Shown here: piece after piece, positions 12,001 to 25,899 of the stretch
How positions within the stretch are numbered: the stretch's first letter is position 1
How the letters are laid out: each line of letters begins with the position of its first letter
Assembly: GCA_015680685.1 (NCBI GenBank)
Contig: MNCI01027262.1
Coordinates: forward strand, 2,048,856-2,112,855
DNA from: Gnetum montanum
Taxonomy: Eukaryota > Streptophyta > Gnetopsida > Gnetales > Gnetaceae
Direction of reading: 5' to 3'
DNA length: 64,000 nucleotides
The notes under the pieces: generated by a model
The model's database searches: none
Told to the model about the DNA's origin: nothing
The model's input: the letters and a program-made list of their open reading frames with translations, nothing else
Position numbers and translations under genes: made by a program

Positions 12001-12976
12001 AATGTTGACACCACACTTGACTTCGTCATTAGAGAATGGAAAAGTGGGTACAATAGCAGAACTAAGAGATTTTGTGAAGTAAATACTTTAACAATGCACT
12101 TAGATAATGCTAATGATGAAAGAATAATAATGGTATGGAGATTATACTTAGGGTATTGACTAGCTTTTAACTTTGAGGCCTCATAACATATTGGAGGAAA
12201 AGGGAACATATGAAAGGGAGAAGATGAGAGAGGAAGACAATGAGAGAAAGGGTGTAAACTTGCACATCATAAGAGTATGGATCATAGCCTAGTTACTATG
12301 CTCACATAATCTACATTTAGCAATGTTGGGTTTCAAGCCCACTACTCACACCACCCTTACCAACTTGGAGGTTGTGATCATGTAATAAAATATTTCTATA
12401 CAAAAAGTTTTACATCATATCTAAATTGGAAAAAGATTAAAATAATCTCTATGAAGATTATCATTTGGTATTTGCTTTAAGATCCAAGGGCATACAAAAA
12501 CTTGTATGCCATAAACAAAATCAAAAATAGTAACAAGTATTTTAGACGGTTGTTCAACATAATTTATAAGGATATAAGAACTAAAATTGACATATGATTA
12601 TCTATATCAAGATCACATAATAGTGTTTTATGTGATAAAATGATGTCAATAGTACTATAAAAAACTTTATAATTTAGTTATTAGGCTTACTATTTATAAT
12701 GATATTAAATATTGAGTTATAAAAAATGACATAAATACATATGCTTAGACATAAATATTGAGTTTTTTTAATCTGTACATGGGTAACTCTAATATACAAT
12801 GTTTTATAATTATATGTAAAAGGACATCATTGTAAAACATTACTAACAGACTAATTGTAGTATGCAATAATTCTTATGAGTTTGAGTACCCTAAGTCTTA
12901 TGACTAACAATCCAATATGGTATGTAAAGAGTTATTAATAATATAATTCATAGATTAGTACTAATTATATACTATT
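12001..12976. other. AT-rich sequence up to element A
   Basis: No gene is seen. From about 12871 the sequence matches 44122-44229 in copy 2, marking the shared right flank. CTATT at 12972-12976 is the left target duplication of element A. Confidence 0.5.
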
Positions 12977-13817
12977 TAATGAACCATGTTTTGACTGGCT
13001 CTAATATCAGATATCCAATATTAGAGCCCAAGACGCGATGTTGAATATCTGATATCGTGGGGTATATGCCGACCTATAAATATAGTGCTTGGGCTCACGA
13101 TTTTCATGTAGTTTTTGTGATAGCATATGGAAGCACTTGCAATTTCTTTTCTCTAGAGTTAGAATATTTTCTGAGTTTCCACAATAGGAGTTAGAATATT
13201 TTTTAAGTGCTCACAAAAGGAGTTTGAGTGTGTATGGACCTTTATTCGAGCATTGATGTACTTGAGCATAGCAGTGTGATGGGAATAAAGATGAGCCCTT
13301 TTGATGATCCTTGAAGCACTAAGAATAGATTAATGTTTTCTTTAATGCATTTATTATTCATGCACTTTAATGCATTTTTATTGAGCAATTAATTTCTAGT
13401 TTTTAATGAACACAATCATGACCACTTTAAGCATACGTGTAGCAATTGGTAACCCAGAAATGCTTAACATTTGGTAACCCAACAGCGCTGCATGCATTCA
13501 GGATGTGTTCAGGGAGTGGGAATGGGTACTTGTGTTAGGCTAGCTCGGTAGTAGGTTAATTAGATATTACATTCCTCTACCTTTCATTCTTGTTCTAGGT
13601 AATTAAATTTATAAAATACAAAATGATAAAAATCATATACTTCAACCATATACCTGTACTTCACGAGTGGAATTAAAAAGACAATGATCTTTCTGATTAG
13701 ATTTCATGTCTTAGAACCAATGCCTTTAAGAAATTAAGGTTTGCAGAATTCAACTAGATTGTGCGTGAATGCTTGTGATTTCTATGGTTGGGTTTAGGGG
13801 TACCTTGCCGCTCATCA
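12977..13817 (+). repeat. 5' LTR of element A
   Basis: Starts TAATGAACC (the usual TG altered to TA) and ends GCTCATCA. The U3 holds AATATC/GATATC boxes at 13003, 13010, 13017, 13037, 13044 and 13051, that is steps of 7, 7, 20, 7 and 7. TATAAATA follows at 13075, 24 bp after the start of the last box. Confidence 0.9.
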
Positions 13818-13818
13818 T

Positions 13819-13836
13819 TGGCATTGTTTCTGGGAA
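13819..13836 (+). other. Primer binding site of element A (tRNA-Asp type)
   Basis: TGGCATTGTTTCTGGGAA lies one base after the LTR. It resembles the complement of the plant tRNA-Asp 3' end (TGGCGCCGTTGCCGGGGA as I recall it). Nearly all differences are C-to-T or G-to-A changes. Confidence 0.65.
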
Positions 13837-13977
13837 CCTTTTAGTTGTTACATGTGCTATCTAGTATTAGTGAAAAAATTTTCAAATCATTAGAATGAAC
13901 CTTAAACTCATATCATACTTCAAAAATAACTAAAACAATTTCTAAAAGCACATTGCATTTTTATTCTCTAACATAAA

Positions 13978-16900
13978 ATGTCTGTTTCTCATAAGAGTGC
14001 TTCTCCATCCAAGTTTAACAAAGTACATTAGCAAGTGCCCCAACATTATCAAGCATTATATGCTCATCCTGATGAGTATGTACCCAATTTCACCTTCAGC
14101 CTACATCAAGATGAACAACAATGATTGTGTGACATGAAGGGAAACATCGTGTTGCTACCCGATCAATCTATTCCTGCAATGCTTCAACAAATGCTTATAA
14201 GATAGGGTCTCTAGGAACTTCATGCTAAGTATGTTGTGCAAGATACTAATGCCAAGTATTATCATCCCATTGATGCACAACATCTCAGGGATCACCAGTT
14301 AGAACAACATCATGAATCTGTGAAGGGGAAAGGATTTAATGATTCCCCATTCCTACTGTACCAAAAAGATGGTATAGAACTCTTATTTAGGGGCTTTTCA
14401 TTTAGTGAAATTCTTTTCTTTGACTTCAATGAAGGAGGTCAAAACTAGAACTTGCAATCCATGATTCACAATTCTGGTTCTAGTAAGAATGGATCAAATG
14501 AAAAAAGAGGATCCAAAGAGGCAAGTTAACATAGGGATGTGGATAAGAAACAAGATCATGATCATGGTTGTAATCACCAAAGAGGTGGTAACAAGCATTG
14601 TGATGGTGTTAGTCCTCCTTCCTCTTCACCTTTGTCATCATCCTCTTCTTCTTCTAACTATGACTGTAATTGTAGGGGGCATGACCATGATGGAGGTGAT
14701 TGATCGGACCGAAATGATCAAAGGGACCATTGGACAAGGAAAGACCAAGGGCATGGGCATTCAAGAGAGACCCACCACCATGAGAGAAGGAGTAGTGGAG
14801 GGCATTGTTTGACCAAAATCAAGCCTTCAATGAGCCTTTGCTTACTACCTAGAGCATGCTAAACATTATAGAGGTAGTATGAATTCCAACAAGGCATGTA
14901 AAGGATAGTTCGATCAAAAGGCTAGACATGAACAATATCGCTTAGTTAAAAGGGAGATATAACTCAAATCCATAGAACCATATCTAAGCTTTTCAAGATG
15001 CATGTGCCTTGCAAAATATATCGAATGAGTGGAAAAAACTTAAGTTGTTCCCAAGGACACTCATTAAAGAAGTAGAGAACTGGTACTGGTTCTTAAAATT
15101 GGAATCTATCAAATGATGGAGAACCATGCTTGAATTGTTCACTGAAAAATATCAAATGTACTCCAAAGTGTCCAACTTGAGAAGGAAAATCTAAGGATTG
15201 AAACAAGGAACACACAAACCCTTGGATGCTACCATAGGCCTATACTATTCCTTAATGTACAGATGTCCTTGCCATGGTTACTCTGAATTAGACCAACTTC
15301 ACCACATTGTAGACAGGCTTCGATATGAAATGAGAAGAACCCTTGGCATCTATGCTCAAGGATGACTATCAAAATTAAGTGTCCATTAGATCCAAAGATT
15401 AATTGAGCAGGTAGCTAAAGAGGAAGATAAATTAAGAACAAGAGAAAGTGTATAAGAATATAACTGTGATCCTTCAATTCACAAGTAGGAGGTTTGATTT
15501 TGTAATAGTGAGGAAGTATCAACACTTGATTAGATGGTGAATAGAAAAACCTTGCTGCTCCAAAATTTTCAATCTAAAATTACAGCCAAGGTTGATAAGT
15601 TATGTGACTCCATGAATAGTAGATTTCAAGCTATCATAAAAATTACTAAAGAGCCTAAAGAACAAGGTAGTGATCGTGAGCACAGGAGGCGCAAGGAAGC
15701 TGAATGTACTTATCAAAGCGGTAAGGGCAAGATTATTGTAATAGATGAAGTTGTGGAAAGCGAATCAAATGATGATGGTGGATGTGACATTTGCCATTAT
15801 GAACATCCTAAGGGATGTTGTTCTATTTTATCACAATTATAAAGATTAGGGATGTATGCCTTGAACCCACAATTATCATAAAGGTAAACACCCAAAAGAT
15901 TGCCTTATCCTCAAGGTAATTCTAGGTAGTTCCACTAGCCACAACAGTACTATCCAAGTGAAAATCCACTGTAGCCATGTGAGCAGCATCAATAGTGGTA
16001 GCAACCATAGTCATGGGCACTGGCACCACTAAGACAACACTACCCTTACTGACAACCTAATCCATATGGGTACTATGTTCAGCAACCGTTGTCTCCACAT
16101 GACTCTTATAGTCACATTTCTACCTTCCAACCTCACTACTACCCTCTTGATAATTATTGATCGTATTCTCCATGTGTAAGGAGGGATACCACCTATTACC
16201 CTTATCCTCCTCCTATTCTTGCACATCTTCCTCCTCCCTCCGCACAACTACCACCTTCTCCATCTATGCAAAGTGAACTACTAGCTCAACTGCAACAATG
16301 CAATGCTACCACAGTAGTTAACCTACAACCAGTTCATCAACTAAGTGGTTCAAACATGTGATCGAAGAAAAGACCTTTCTTTCGACTCTACAACCCACCT
16401 AAGCCCTCACCTACACCTATGTTTGACAATCCTATTTCTTCATATCCCTTTGTATTAAATTCCTTTGAGTTCCCTTCAAACTAAGTACCACCTAGGATCC
16501 ATATTGTAATGCTTATTCACACTGTATCTAGTTGGATCTATGCTGGAAACCTTCCTAGGAAATTAGCTGATCTTGGAAGACCTCTTATTTATTTGCAAAT
16601 TTCTAGGAATGAACCATGAAAAGATCTTCTTGACTTAAGTTCTAGTGTCAATCTAATTTCTCATAAGATGTATACTACATGAAATCTACCTCCTCTCAAG
16701 AATAGTAATATTAGATTAGAATTGGTAGAATAGTCCATCACTGTTCCATTGGAACTAGTAGAAGACATTGTAACCATTGTTTGTGGGTGGTCTTATCCTA
16801 TTGATTTCCTAGTAATCAAGGTGAAGAACTACAAAGGGGACTTCCTAACTATCATGGAAAGGACATGGCTAAGCACCATTGATGCAAGAATAAGCATCAA

Positions 16901-19900
16901 AGATCTTTCCCTATAAATATCTAAAGAAAATGCATTTGGCAAGTTCGAGAAGAAGTGAGTTCCATGCATCACATACAACGATATAAGTTGTACTTGTGTG
17001 CAAAAACTTTGGGTAGTGAAACAAGCATCCATCTTTACATGAAAGTAGCCACAAAACAGGAGGGCACCTAGTGGTTGACTGCTGACTTTGAGAGCAACAA
17101 ACTTTGCATGGAACCAACTAAGAGCCTCACATGTGCATATGTCACAAGCATGGATGAACTAGAGCAAGCTCATCACCAACTCTCTAATGATGCACATGAT
17201 GATACCTACTTGGGAGAGTTGGAAATTCCTAAAAATTTCAAGCAAGAGCCCCTTGAACTAAAAACTCTACCTGTCGGCATGGGATATGTGTTCTTAAAAA
17301 ATGGAAGATAGTCATAATCAATTCAAATCTTGCTCTAGAATAGAAAATGATTTTGTTAAAAGTGGTTGAAAAGTGGTTAGGAGCCTTTATCTAGTCATAT
17401 CCTAAACTCATAGGGATTGATCCTAGGATATGCCAACATTGCATCTACACCGACCTAGCCATAAAACTAAAGAGGTAGCCATAAACGTGGTTGATTCCTA
17501 AACTAAAGTAGATCATCATGGAGAAAATTGAAAAACTCCTTAAGATGGGGTTCATTGATCCCATTGTTGATAGTAAGTGGATTAGCCCACTTGTGATTAT
17601 GTCGAAGAAAGTTGGTAAGTGGTAGGTCTACATTGATTTTCAACTACAGGTAAGTGGTGACATTTAAAGACCATTTTGCATTATCATTTGTTTATCAAGT
17701 GTTAGACGCAATATCTTAGCATTGCTACTACATTTTTCTAGATGGTTATAGTGGCTATAACCGAATCTAGATCGCATTAGAGAACCAGGCCAAGACAACT
17801 TTTACAAGTCCCTGGGGGACTTTTGCATATCACAAGATGCCATTTGGTCTATGCAATGTCCCTGCTACATTCCAACACCTACTCCTAAGCATTTTTCAAT
17901 AGTAAATTAGTAGTGGTGTGGAATTCTTCATGGATGACTTCTCCACTTATGAAGTTGCATTTGAGCAAGCCTTGAATAGCCTTAAGAAAGTGTTGAAATG
18001 ATGTGTTGAGATAAACCTCATGCTCAACTAGCAAAAGAGTCACCTGATGGTCTAGGAAGGCATTGTATTGGGCCACCAAATTTCACAAGCAAGAATTGAG
18101 ATCGACCTCAAAAAATAAGGGTCATCCAAGGAATAACCCACCAACTAGAAACTGTCAAATATGTTCGGTAATTCCTTGGACACACTAGCTAATATCAATG
18201 ATTCATAGAGAATTTCTCTATAATCACAAAACTGTTGGTGAAGCTGGCAAAGAAAAATGCTCCATTTGATTGGACCATAGAATGTGAACAAGCATTCCAA
18301 TAGCTAAAAGAAAAACTTGTAGAAACTCTAATTATACAAACACCCAATTGGTCCAGATCATTTCATGTCATGATAGATGCATCAATTTATGCCTTGGGAG
18401 CTATAGATGGACGATAAGAAATGTCCATATTCTATCCATTGCACTAGCCAAAGCATTGTGGATGCATAATTGCACTACACCACTACCGAAAAAGAACTGA
18501 TTGCAATGGTATTTCCTCTAAAGAAGTTTAGGAACTATGTTTTTGGATACAAAGTGTTTGTGTACATAGACCATAGTGCCATCTACATCCTGATGAACAA
18601 GCCAATAGTAAGCCCTCGAGTCATATGATGGCTAGTGATCTTACAAAAATTCGATCTTATGCTAGTAGATCGAAAGGAAACTAAGAATGTGGTTGCTGAC
18701 CACTTGTCTTGGTTACGATCGAACAACAAAGAGGAGGAAAACCCACTATCTGATATGTTTCTTGATGAACTCCTCTTTGCTGGGGCTATACCTGAATCAT
18801 TTCTCAATAAACCTAAATGGTATGATGACATTATCACCTATCTTCTCACTCAAGAGATTCCATAAGGGTTGGACCACCGAAAGAAACAATAGTTTCTTCA
18901 TTAGGTGAAACACTTCATGGAGATCAACGAACACTTTTATAAGATGTGCAATGATGGCCTAGTTTGATGGTGTGTCCCTAATGTTTTTCAACTGTGCATT
19001 CTCTAGGATGCTCATGAAGGTCCTTGTGGGGGCCACTATTCTCGAAGATGAATGACCATTAAAATCCTAATGGTAGGGTACTATTGTCCAAAAATTTTCA
19101 AGGATGCTCATCAATATGTCCACTCTTGTGAATGCTGCAAATGAGATGGTGCAATAACTACTCGAATGGAGGAACCTCAATAGTGGATCCAAGCATTGGA
19201 ATCCTTTAACATCTACGGCATTGATTTCATGGGTCCTGTCACACCCATGTCAAATGGAAAAGCATACATCAAGTCAGTATTAACTATTGTACAAAATCGG
19301 TAGAAGCATTAGCTATCACCAACTACACATCTTTTACTGTTAGTTGGTTTGTACAACAAAATGTTGTAACTAGGTTTGGAATGCCACATGCATTAATTTT
19401 TTATAATGGAACTCACTTTACAGGTATTACTTTTTGGAAGCTCATGCAACACCTAGGGTTTGAACATAAACTCATAACACTATACCATCCCCAAGACAAT
19501 GGTCAAGCTGAGGTTACCAATAGGGAAATCACAAAGATTCTAACAAGAACTATTAACAAATATAGGAAAGACTAGAGCATGAAACTCAACAATGCCCTTT
19601 GGGCCTACCGCTCAACATGGAAACTTCCTATATGCTACTCTCCCTATGAGCTTGTGTGCAGAAAATTACCGATACTTCTTATTCAATCTAAGCTCTGTAC
19701 ACTTTCAATAGCCTATGACCTCAACCTTGACTTAAGTCTAGCACAAAAAGAAAGATTCATGAATCTCAACTTACTAGATGAAAACTAATTGGTGGCCCTA
19801 TCATCCAATGAGTTGCACAAGGCATTCAATAAAAAGTGTTATGATCTTAAAATTAGAAAAGTCAAATTTCAACCGAGAGATAAGGTCCTCTACTAGAATC

Positions 19901-20060
19901 TCACACATGTACCTCAACAAACTATGTTCTAGACATTGTGGTAAGGACCTTATATAATTTATGAAACTTTTCCTTCTAGGGCCATGATGATCTACAAACT
20001 TGAGAGCCCAGACAAGACATAGTTGGTCAACATACAATAAGTCAAACCTTTCCATGAGCA
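13978..20060 (+). pseudogene. Decayed gag-pol of element A
   Basis: Gag begins near 13978. It has a His/Asp- and Ser-rich basic segment (about 14500-14810), the gag core (about 14985-15450, with the FQDACALQN-type start) and a zinc-knuckle-like CDICHYEHPKGC (15783-15818). The protease motif DLSSSVNLIS is near 16632-16661. RT spans about 17510-18160 with FMDD at 17927-17938. RNase H is about 18350-18720. Integrase is about 18990-19800: the first catalytic Asp is in YGIDFMGP, the second is replaced by Tyr (19402-19404, in LIFYNGTHF) and the glutamate is within the GQAEVTNRE string. Stops are frequent and at least one frame change lies inside integrase. Enzymatically dead. Confidence 0.85.
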
Positions 20061-22013
20061 TAAGCCAACTAATACAAAAAATGCCTCATTGGATGGACAA
20101 CCACACTTAATGTTTTGAATCTCCTCCTTTCAATTTAGTTGTGAGTGAGATGATCATCCATGCTAACTATATAAGCAGCTCCTCAATTTTTCATCTTTTT
20201 GTTTTACACCTTATTACTTTTACAACTTTTTGTTTTGTGCATTCTTTATTTTACACCTTTTTGTTTTCTACATTATTAATTTTTCAAAATTTTTGTTTTG
20301 CAACATCATTAGTACATTTGCTATTTCTTGAATATTTTACACTTTCTTTTATATTTTGTTTTATTTTGGTATGATTTTCTAACTTTTTGTTAATAAGTGC
20401 CAGACATAGTGGTAATTCGTTGCTTGATGATGGTATGTACTATTTAGTTATTTTATTGTTGGTGTCTAGATTCTAGCTTTAAATTTTGTTACTAATAACT
20501 AGGACATGGTTTCCTTTTTATGCAATAGGCAGTGAGTCCATAACATCCACCCCTCCACAAACTCTATGGTTTTCCTTCTTTTGAAAATGTGCAATCCCTT
20601 TTTCATTAATAAAAATATAATGACTTTGTGACTTTGGTAGTTTCTAGATTTAGAAATGATTCAAAGGTTTGAATAGGATGTCACATCAAGGGGATTTAGT
20701 ATTCTTTGTGCCTTTCTACCTGCTTAGGTGCATGTGTTTTTCCATAGATTTCTTACCATTCCATGCCAACTAATAACATGAAGTTAATTACGTCTTTGCA
20801 TGGTGTGGTTCTCATTTCAAAAAATAATAATGGAAGTTCAAAGAACACCCCTTATACAAAATAAATAAGCTATAAGAACTAGTTATGGAACTAATAAGGA
20901 ATGGTGGTTGCTTTGTTGAAGCACTCTTGTGTCTTAGGGGGGTAGATTGGTCTTAGAATGATGATGCAATGTCACTAAACATGGTTGATTTTTTTCTAGA
21001 CTAAGGATGGATTTTATCAAGTCATTTAACCACAAAATTCATAAGGAACTTCATGTAACCTTAATTCATTAGCAACTCCATTCCACTCTCTCTTACTCTC
21101 ACCCATGCTTTTCATGTTTTAGCTCAATATTGGTTTCATGTTCTTTTTCAATGTCTTGGTTTGATGTGCTAAAATTATTAGGTAGTTTCTTTTATGTTTT
21201 TTTACTTAACCTTTCGTAACCATTAATCATCCATGAAGTTGATGGACTCCTTGGTTTGAAGTTATGCAAGGGAAAGAAAAGGCCTATGCTTGCTTTAGGG
21301 AGGACCCACTTGCATATCTTTTGGTTAGGTTAGTTAATTTAGTTATCCTTAGACATTCTCACAATCAAATCTTTTTGCATTCCCCATCAATCACATCAAA
21401 TTATGCACATCTTCACAACATTTTTCAGTGAACTTTCATTTTTATTGTTGTAAGTTCTTACACCCTCTTCAAGTATTTCCTTGTGTTGAACTTTTTTAAA
21501 TTTAATGGACCACTTATTCGTGTTACCCTATTTGTTAATCTTACCACTAACACTACTAATGGAATCAATCCACCATAATCACAACCTAGCCACGTGTAAC
21601 CATCAACGAGATGAGGTACTTCAAAGCTATATGTTACACAGTGCACACTAATTCATGATTTTTTTGTGATTACAGTGGAAAGCATGGACTGTAAGCAAGA
21701 CTATCTTTAGCAAAGGATGAGCAACAACACCTTATGATGAGGAGCATTCATGATCATTCGATCTTCTCTCTCGCTCTTCAACTGCCAAGAGCAGCTGGAT
21801 GTCAATTTTCTCTAGGGTGTTCATTTCTCTTATCATGAACATCCAATTTTATAAAAGATTGTAATCTATACACTCAGGCACTCAGAGTCTATTTATTCTA
21901 TCTGAGTCAGTTTGTATGTTAGTCAATAATCCCATATGTTTTCAATATTTTGTAAGGAACTTGTTCCTTCTCTTCTTCACTTGAGGATGAGTTTTCATTC
22001 AGTTGTCGGAGTA
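20061..22013 (+). other. 3' non-coding spacer and polypurine tract of element A
   Basis: About 1.95 kb between integrase and the 3' LTR. It is colinear with the equivalent region of element D (36.9-38.9 kb). No ORF of note is present, and no aORF. The segment ends AGTTGTCGGAGTA just before the LTR, a degraded form of the CATGGGGGTA tract seen in D. Confidence 0.6.
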
Positions 22014-22857
22014 TGATGAACCATGTTTTGATTGGCTCTGATATCAGGTATCTAATATTGAGGCTATCTAATATCAAAGCCTTGATATCGAATACTTGAT
22101 ATCAAAGCCCAAGATGCAATGTCGAATATCCGATATATATGCTGGCCTATAAATATAGCACTTGGGCTTACGATTTTCATATAGTTTTTGTGATAGCATA
22201 GCAAAGCCCTTGTAGTTTGTTTTCTCTAGAGTTGGAATATTTTTTGAGTGCCCATAGTAGAAGTCTAAGTATGTATGGACCTTTATTTAACCACTGATGT
22301 ACCTAAGCATAGCAATGTGATAGGAATAAAGATGAGCCCTTTTGATAATCCTTGCAGCACTACGAATAGATTAATGTTTCCTTTAATGCATTTATTATTC
22401 ATGCACTTTAGTTTAATGCATTTTCATTAAGTAATTAATTTTAATTTTTAATGAACATAGTCATGACCACTTTGAGTGTATGTGTAGCACTTGGTAACCT
22501 AGAAATGCTTAAAATTTGGTAACCTAGTAAAACTACATGTGTTCAGGATGTGTCCAGGGAGTGGGAACATGTACTTGTGTTAAGCTAGCTAGGCAATAGG
22601 TTAATTACATATTACATTCCTCTACCTTCCATTCTTATTCTAGATAATTAAATTTATAAAATACAAAATGATAAAAATCATATACCTCAATTACACTTAA
22701 CCATATACTTATACTTCATGAGTTGAACTGAGAAGAAAACGATCATTCCAATTAAACTTCACATCTTAGAACTAGTGTACGTGTGGAATTTGACCAAATT
22801 GCACTTGAATGCTTGTGATTCGTATGGTTAGGTGTAGCGGTACCTTGATGCTCATCA
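22014..22857 (+). repeat. 3' LTR of element A
   Basis: Starts TGATGAACC and ends GCTCATCA. Boxes occur at 22040, 22047, 22054, 22070, 22084, 22098, 22125 and 22132. Compared with the 5' LTR, 8 bp are missing between the last box and the TATA (22148), so the usual 24-bp spacing is 16 here. Confidence 0.9.
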
Positions 22858-24060
22858 CTATTATGAATAAAGTACAACTAGTGCTAGTTTTAGCTCTTCT
22901 TCATCTTTGCAATTGTTTTATTATTGTATTTGGGCTTTTTGTAGTCTAGGAATGGAATCTTAGATGGTCTAGCATGTGAAAAGAAGATTAGATAATGAGC
23001 ATATAAAAAAAGGTTACTACATCACTGTTTCAGGAAAGCTATTGAAAGAAAGATCCAAAAAAATGTGGAAAGAAACAATTGAAGATGACCTAAAGTAATT
23101 GCAAATAAATAAAGATCTAGCTCTTCATAGATGATCATCTAACCAACCTCATTTTATTAGACTCATATAACCAACCTCATTTTATTGGAACAAGGCTAAG
23201 ATGATCATGATGATGATTTTTTATAATTCCAAGTTACGTTCATGGGCTCTTCTCATCTTTTGGTGGTGTCCTTCTTCCTCTCATAATGCTAAAAATATTT
23301 GCATTGTTCTAGGATATCTCCTCATTATGGATTCTCTAACACATTTACAGTGTTGTTGGAAAGTTTCTTTTACTTAGTCATACATGGGCTAGTCCATGTT
23401 AAGCTCCTTAAGTAATGCACAACTAGGTTATGATAACTATTTTCAACTGTCATCTTCTTATGTACTTATCTTTATAAATTTTTTATCTTTTCCTTTTGAC
23501 ATATGGACTCACTATGCTTACTTTTCTTCAATCTTCAGTCCTTGATGCTCCAAACTTCTTTTTGGAAGTTGGGTGTATTTGGGACTTACAGTTCTAAGAT
23601 AGTTTAATCAAGATTAGGTTATGAAGGTCATCATTTTATCAACCCTTATGAACTAGGACTAATAGTTTTTCTTAAGTATCATTTGAAAGCGTTAGAAGTT
23701 TTTATTTAGAAGCTTTTCCTATGGGTATCCTTTCTTCTTCTTTTTCTTCTTGTCATATTTACGACTTAGTACTATAGACCTTATTTTGTCTTATGAACTT
23801 TCTCCTCATATTATTGACAAAGGATCACCTCTCTTGTTATTCCATTATATTGTATGATTTTTATGATGATGATCTTACCTAGCATGTTCATGGCTTGTAA
23901 GTAGTTGTGTGCTTTCATGGATCATTTTAACATTTCTAAACTCCATTTATGTATATTAAAAAACTAATGATTGTACCTTAATTAATAAGTATATTTTAAT
24001 AATGTTCAATGTTACAGATAGAGATAAATTGTATAATATAAAGATTATAGGAATACCTGA
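22858..24060. other. Right flank of copy 1 (shared with copy 2)
   Basis: Colinear with 44230-44712 and then 51299-51997 of copy 2, where element B splits it. At 23041-23140 lies the counterpart of the readable string described at 44415. No intact gene is present. Confidence 0.6.
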
Positions 24061-25899
24061 ACTAACTTTTATTGTAGATAGGTTATAAGAATGATGTCTC
24101 AAATGATTTGGTTATACTTAAGGAAGATTATAATATAAACAACTTTAAAAGGGTTTCCACATAACCATTTTAAAAACCCACTAAAAGGTCTTCCAAGAAA
24201 GACATTAAAGTCCATGATTAAGGATAATATGATAAAATTACATGTAGATAAAGATTAAGCTCTTTTCTTAAGGGAAAAGTTAGGTCGATTATATTAATAG
24301 ATGGGAAGAAAAATCATGACAAATAAAGATTGCAAAAGCATTAGAAAAAAAAGGATGGGACAATCAAGCATGTTAAACAAAAGTTCTTGGATGGGGCAAA
24401 CAAAAATCTATTACATGAGAAAAAATAACAAAAAAAAAAACTATAGAGATGGAATAAGGATAGGAATGGTAGCAAACATAAACAAAATGGTAGCTTGACA
24501 AAGTTATCAAAGGAATGAATATTCAAAAACTTCTAACAAAGATGGTAAAGATTAAGCTCTTAATAGAGATGGAATAAGGATAGGATGAAATTAAATAATT
24601 AATGAAAAATTAACATTTAACATTAGGAATTGGGAGTTTGGTAAAAATCTATTGAACACAAATACAAAACTAAATAAGAATTGAAAAAAAAAACAAGAAG
24701 AATGAGACAATCTAACATTTTAACCATTTTGTTATTGAAAAAAAAAGGAAAATACTCTTAATAGTTCTTACCTTTTAGTTTTAAAATGTGAAGTGTAATG
24801 GCATTTCCATGATGGTATCACATGACATCACTCAAGTACAAAAAAACATGTCAGACAAGGGTTCAAGAATGGACTATGCCTTAACAACCATAATAATTTA
24901 TAACCACATCAAAGGTCATGTTAAAAAAAACTAGTAAAAGTGTTAGTAGCCTAATAATCATTCTAAGAATAATCATATAAGTGATTATTCTACAATACCA
25001 ACCCAAAAAAATATTTTAAAAATCTTAAACATACATCAAGATAAATTTATAATCAAGCTTATTAGGATCCATTTCTAAAACTATACATACTAGCCCTAAC
25101 CCTCTTCTTTGAAGAGCATGAGAGATGTTCATATTAGAAGCCTTAGCTCTAGTTGCCTACATACCTTTACCATTATAAGAGTGTGATGATTAATCTATCA
25201 AAAAACCACAATAGATATGTATGCTTCATTTGACCACCAATTCTAAAAGGGTGTAACTTTCGAACTACTTGTAAGGAATACTCTTCTCTACTCTTCCTTG
25301 TTTGAAAGAAGTGATGTCCTCAAAGCTTTATGTCATCATTTCTATAAATATATTTTTGAAGCTTAAATTTGTTATTATTTCAAACTCCCCAAACATGAAG
25401 AAAGGAAAAGAAAGTGAGGGTATTAAAAAATTCAAAGTCCTTTTGAACGACTTTAGCAAAGTAGATCTAATGGCTAGGGTTATTAGTTGTAAATCACTAA
25501 AGTTGAACTCAACTTAGCATTATTTGAGATTTAGAGAATCTCACACATCCTAAGTAAAGGAAGATTTAATTCTTGTCCATATAAGTGGAACTAAACTTGC
25601 CATCTAAAGCTCCACATGTAAACTTTTTCTTCTAATCTCATAGTGATACGAAGGTGTAAAGTTAATCCTTTATGTCCAAGGAAAGAATAATAACATACTT
25701 TGGGGGAGCCTTTCCAATGCCTAGTGGTAGTCTAGCACTAGGATGAGTAGTGATCTAGAACTTTCTCTTGATAACATAATCTTAGAAAGGTCAAGCATTT
25801 TAATATTCTTTTCAAATCTAGGACTCTTTCCCTTTTCTAAAGTGGTCCATCCTTCAAGATAATTATTTTTCATCATTAATCACCCAACATTTTTCTTTC
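24061..25899. other. AT-rich sequence containing the duplication junction
   Basis: No supported gene or recognisable element. The junction between copy 1 and copy 2 must lie here, but it cannot be placed because copy 1's left end is outside the window and copy 2's right flank is cut by element E. Confidence 0.4.

Larger units (their letters stand above)
12977..22857 (+). mobile_element. Element A: full-length Ty3/gypsy (Athila/Tat-like) retrotransposon
   Basis: A 9.88 kb element with two LTRs (841 and 844 bp), a tRNA-Asp-type primer site, a degenerate gag-pol in the order gag-PR-RT-RNaseH-IN, a non-coding 3' spacer, a weak polypurine tract and a 5-bp target duplication CTATT (12972-12976 and 22858-22862). 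Copy 2 keeps the empty site, ATATACTATTATAAAT, near 44225. No chromodomain and no aORF are seen. The PR-RT-RH-IN order identifies Ty3/gypsy; the tRNA-Asp primer and lack of a chromodomain point to the Athila/Tat side. Many stops make it non-autonomous today. Confidence 0.92.

Noticed and set aside
14489-14812. 107-codon Met-rich frame in element A (and a similar one at 31356-31694 in D)
   Set aside because: Wrong-frame reading of the His/Ser/Arg-rich gag region; the conserved frame is a different one.
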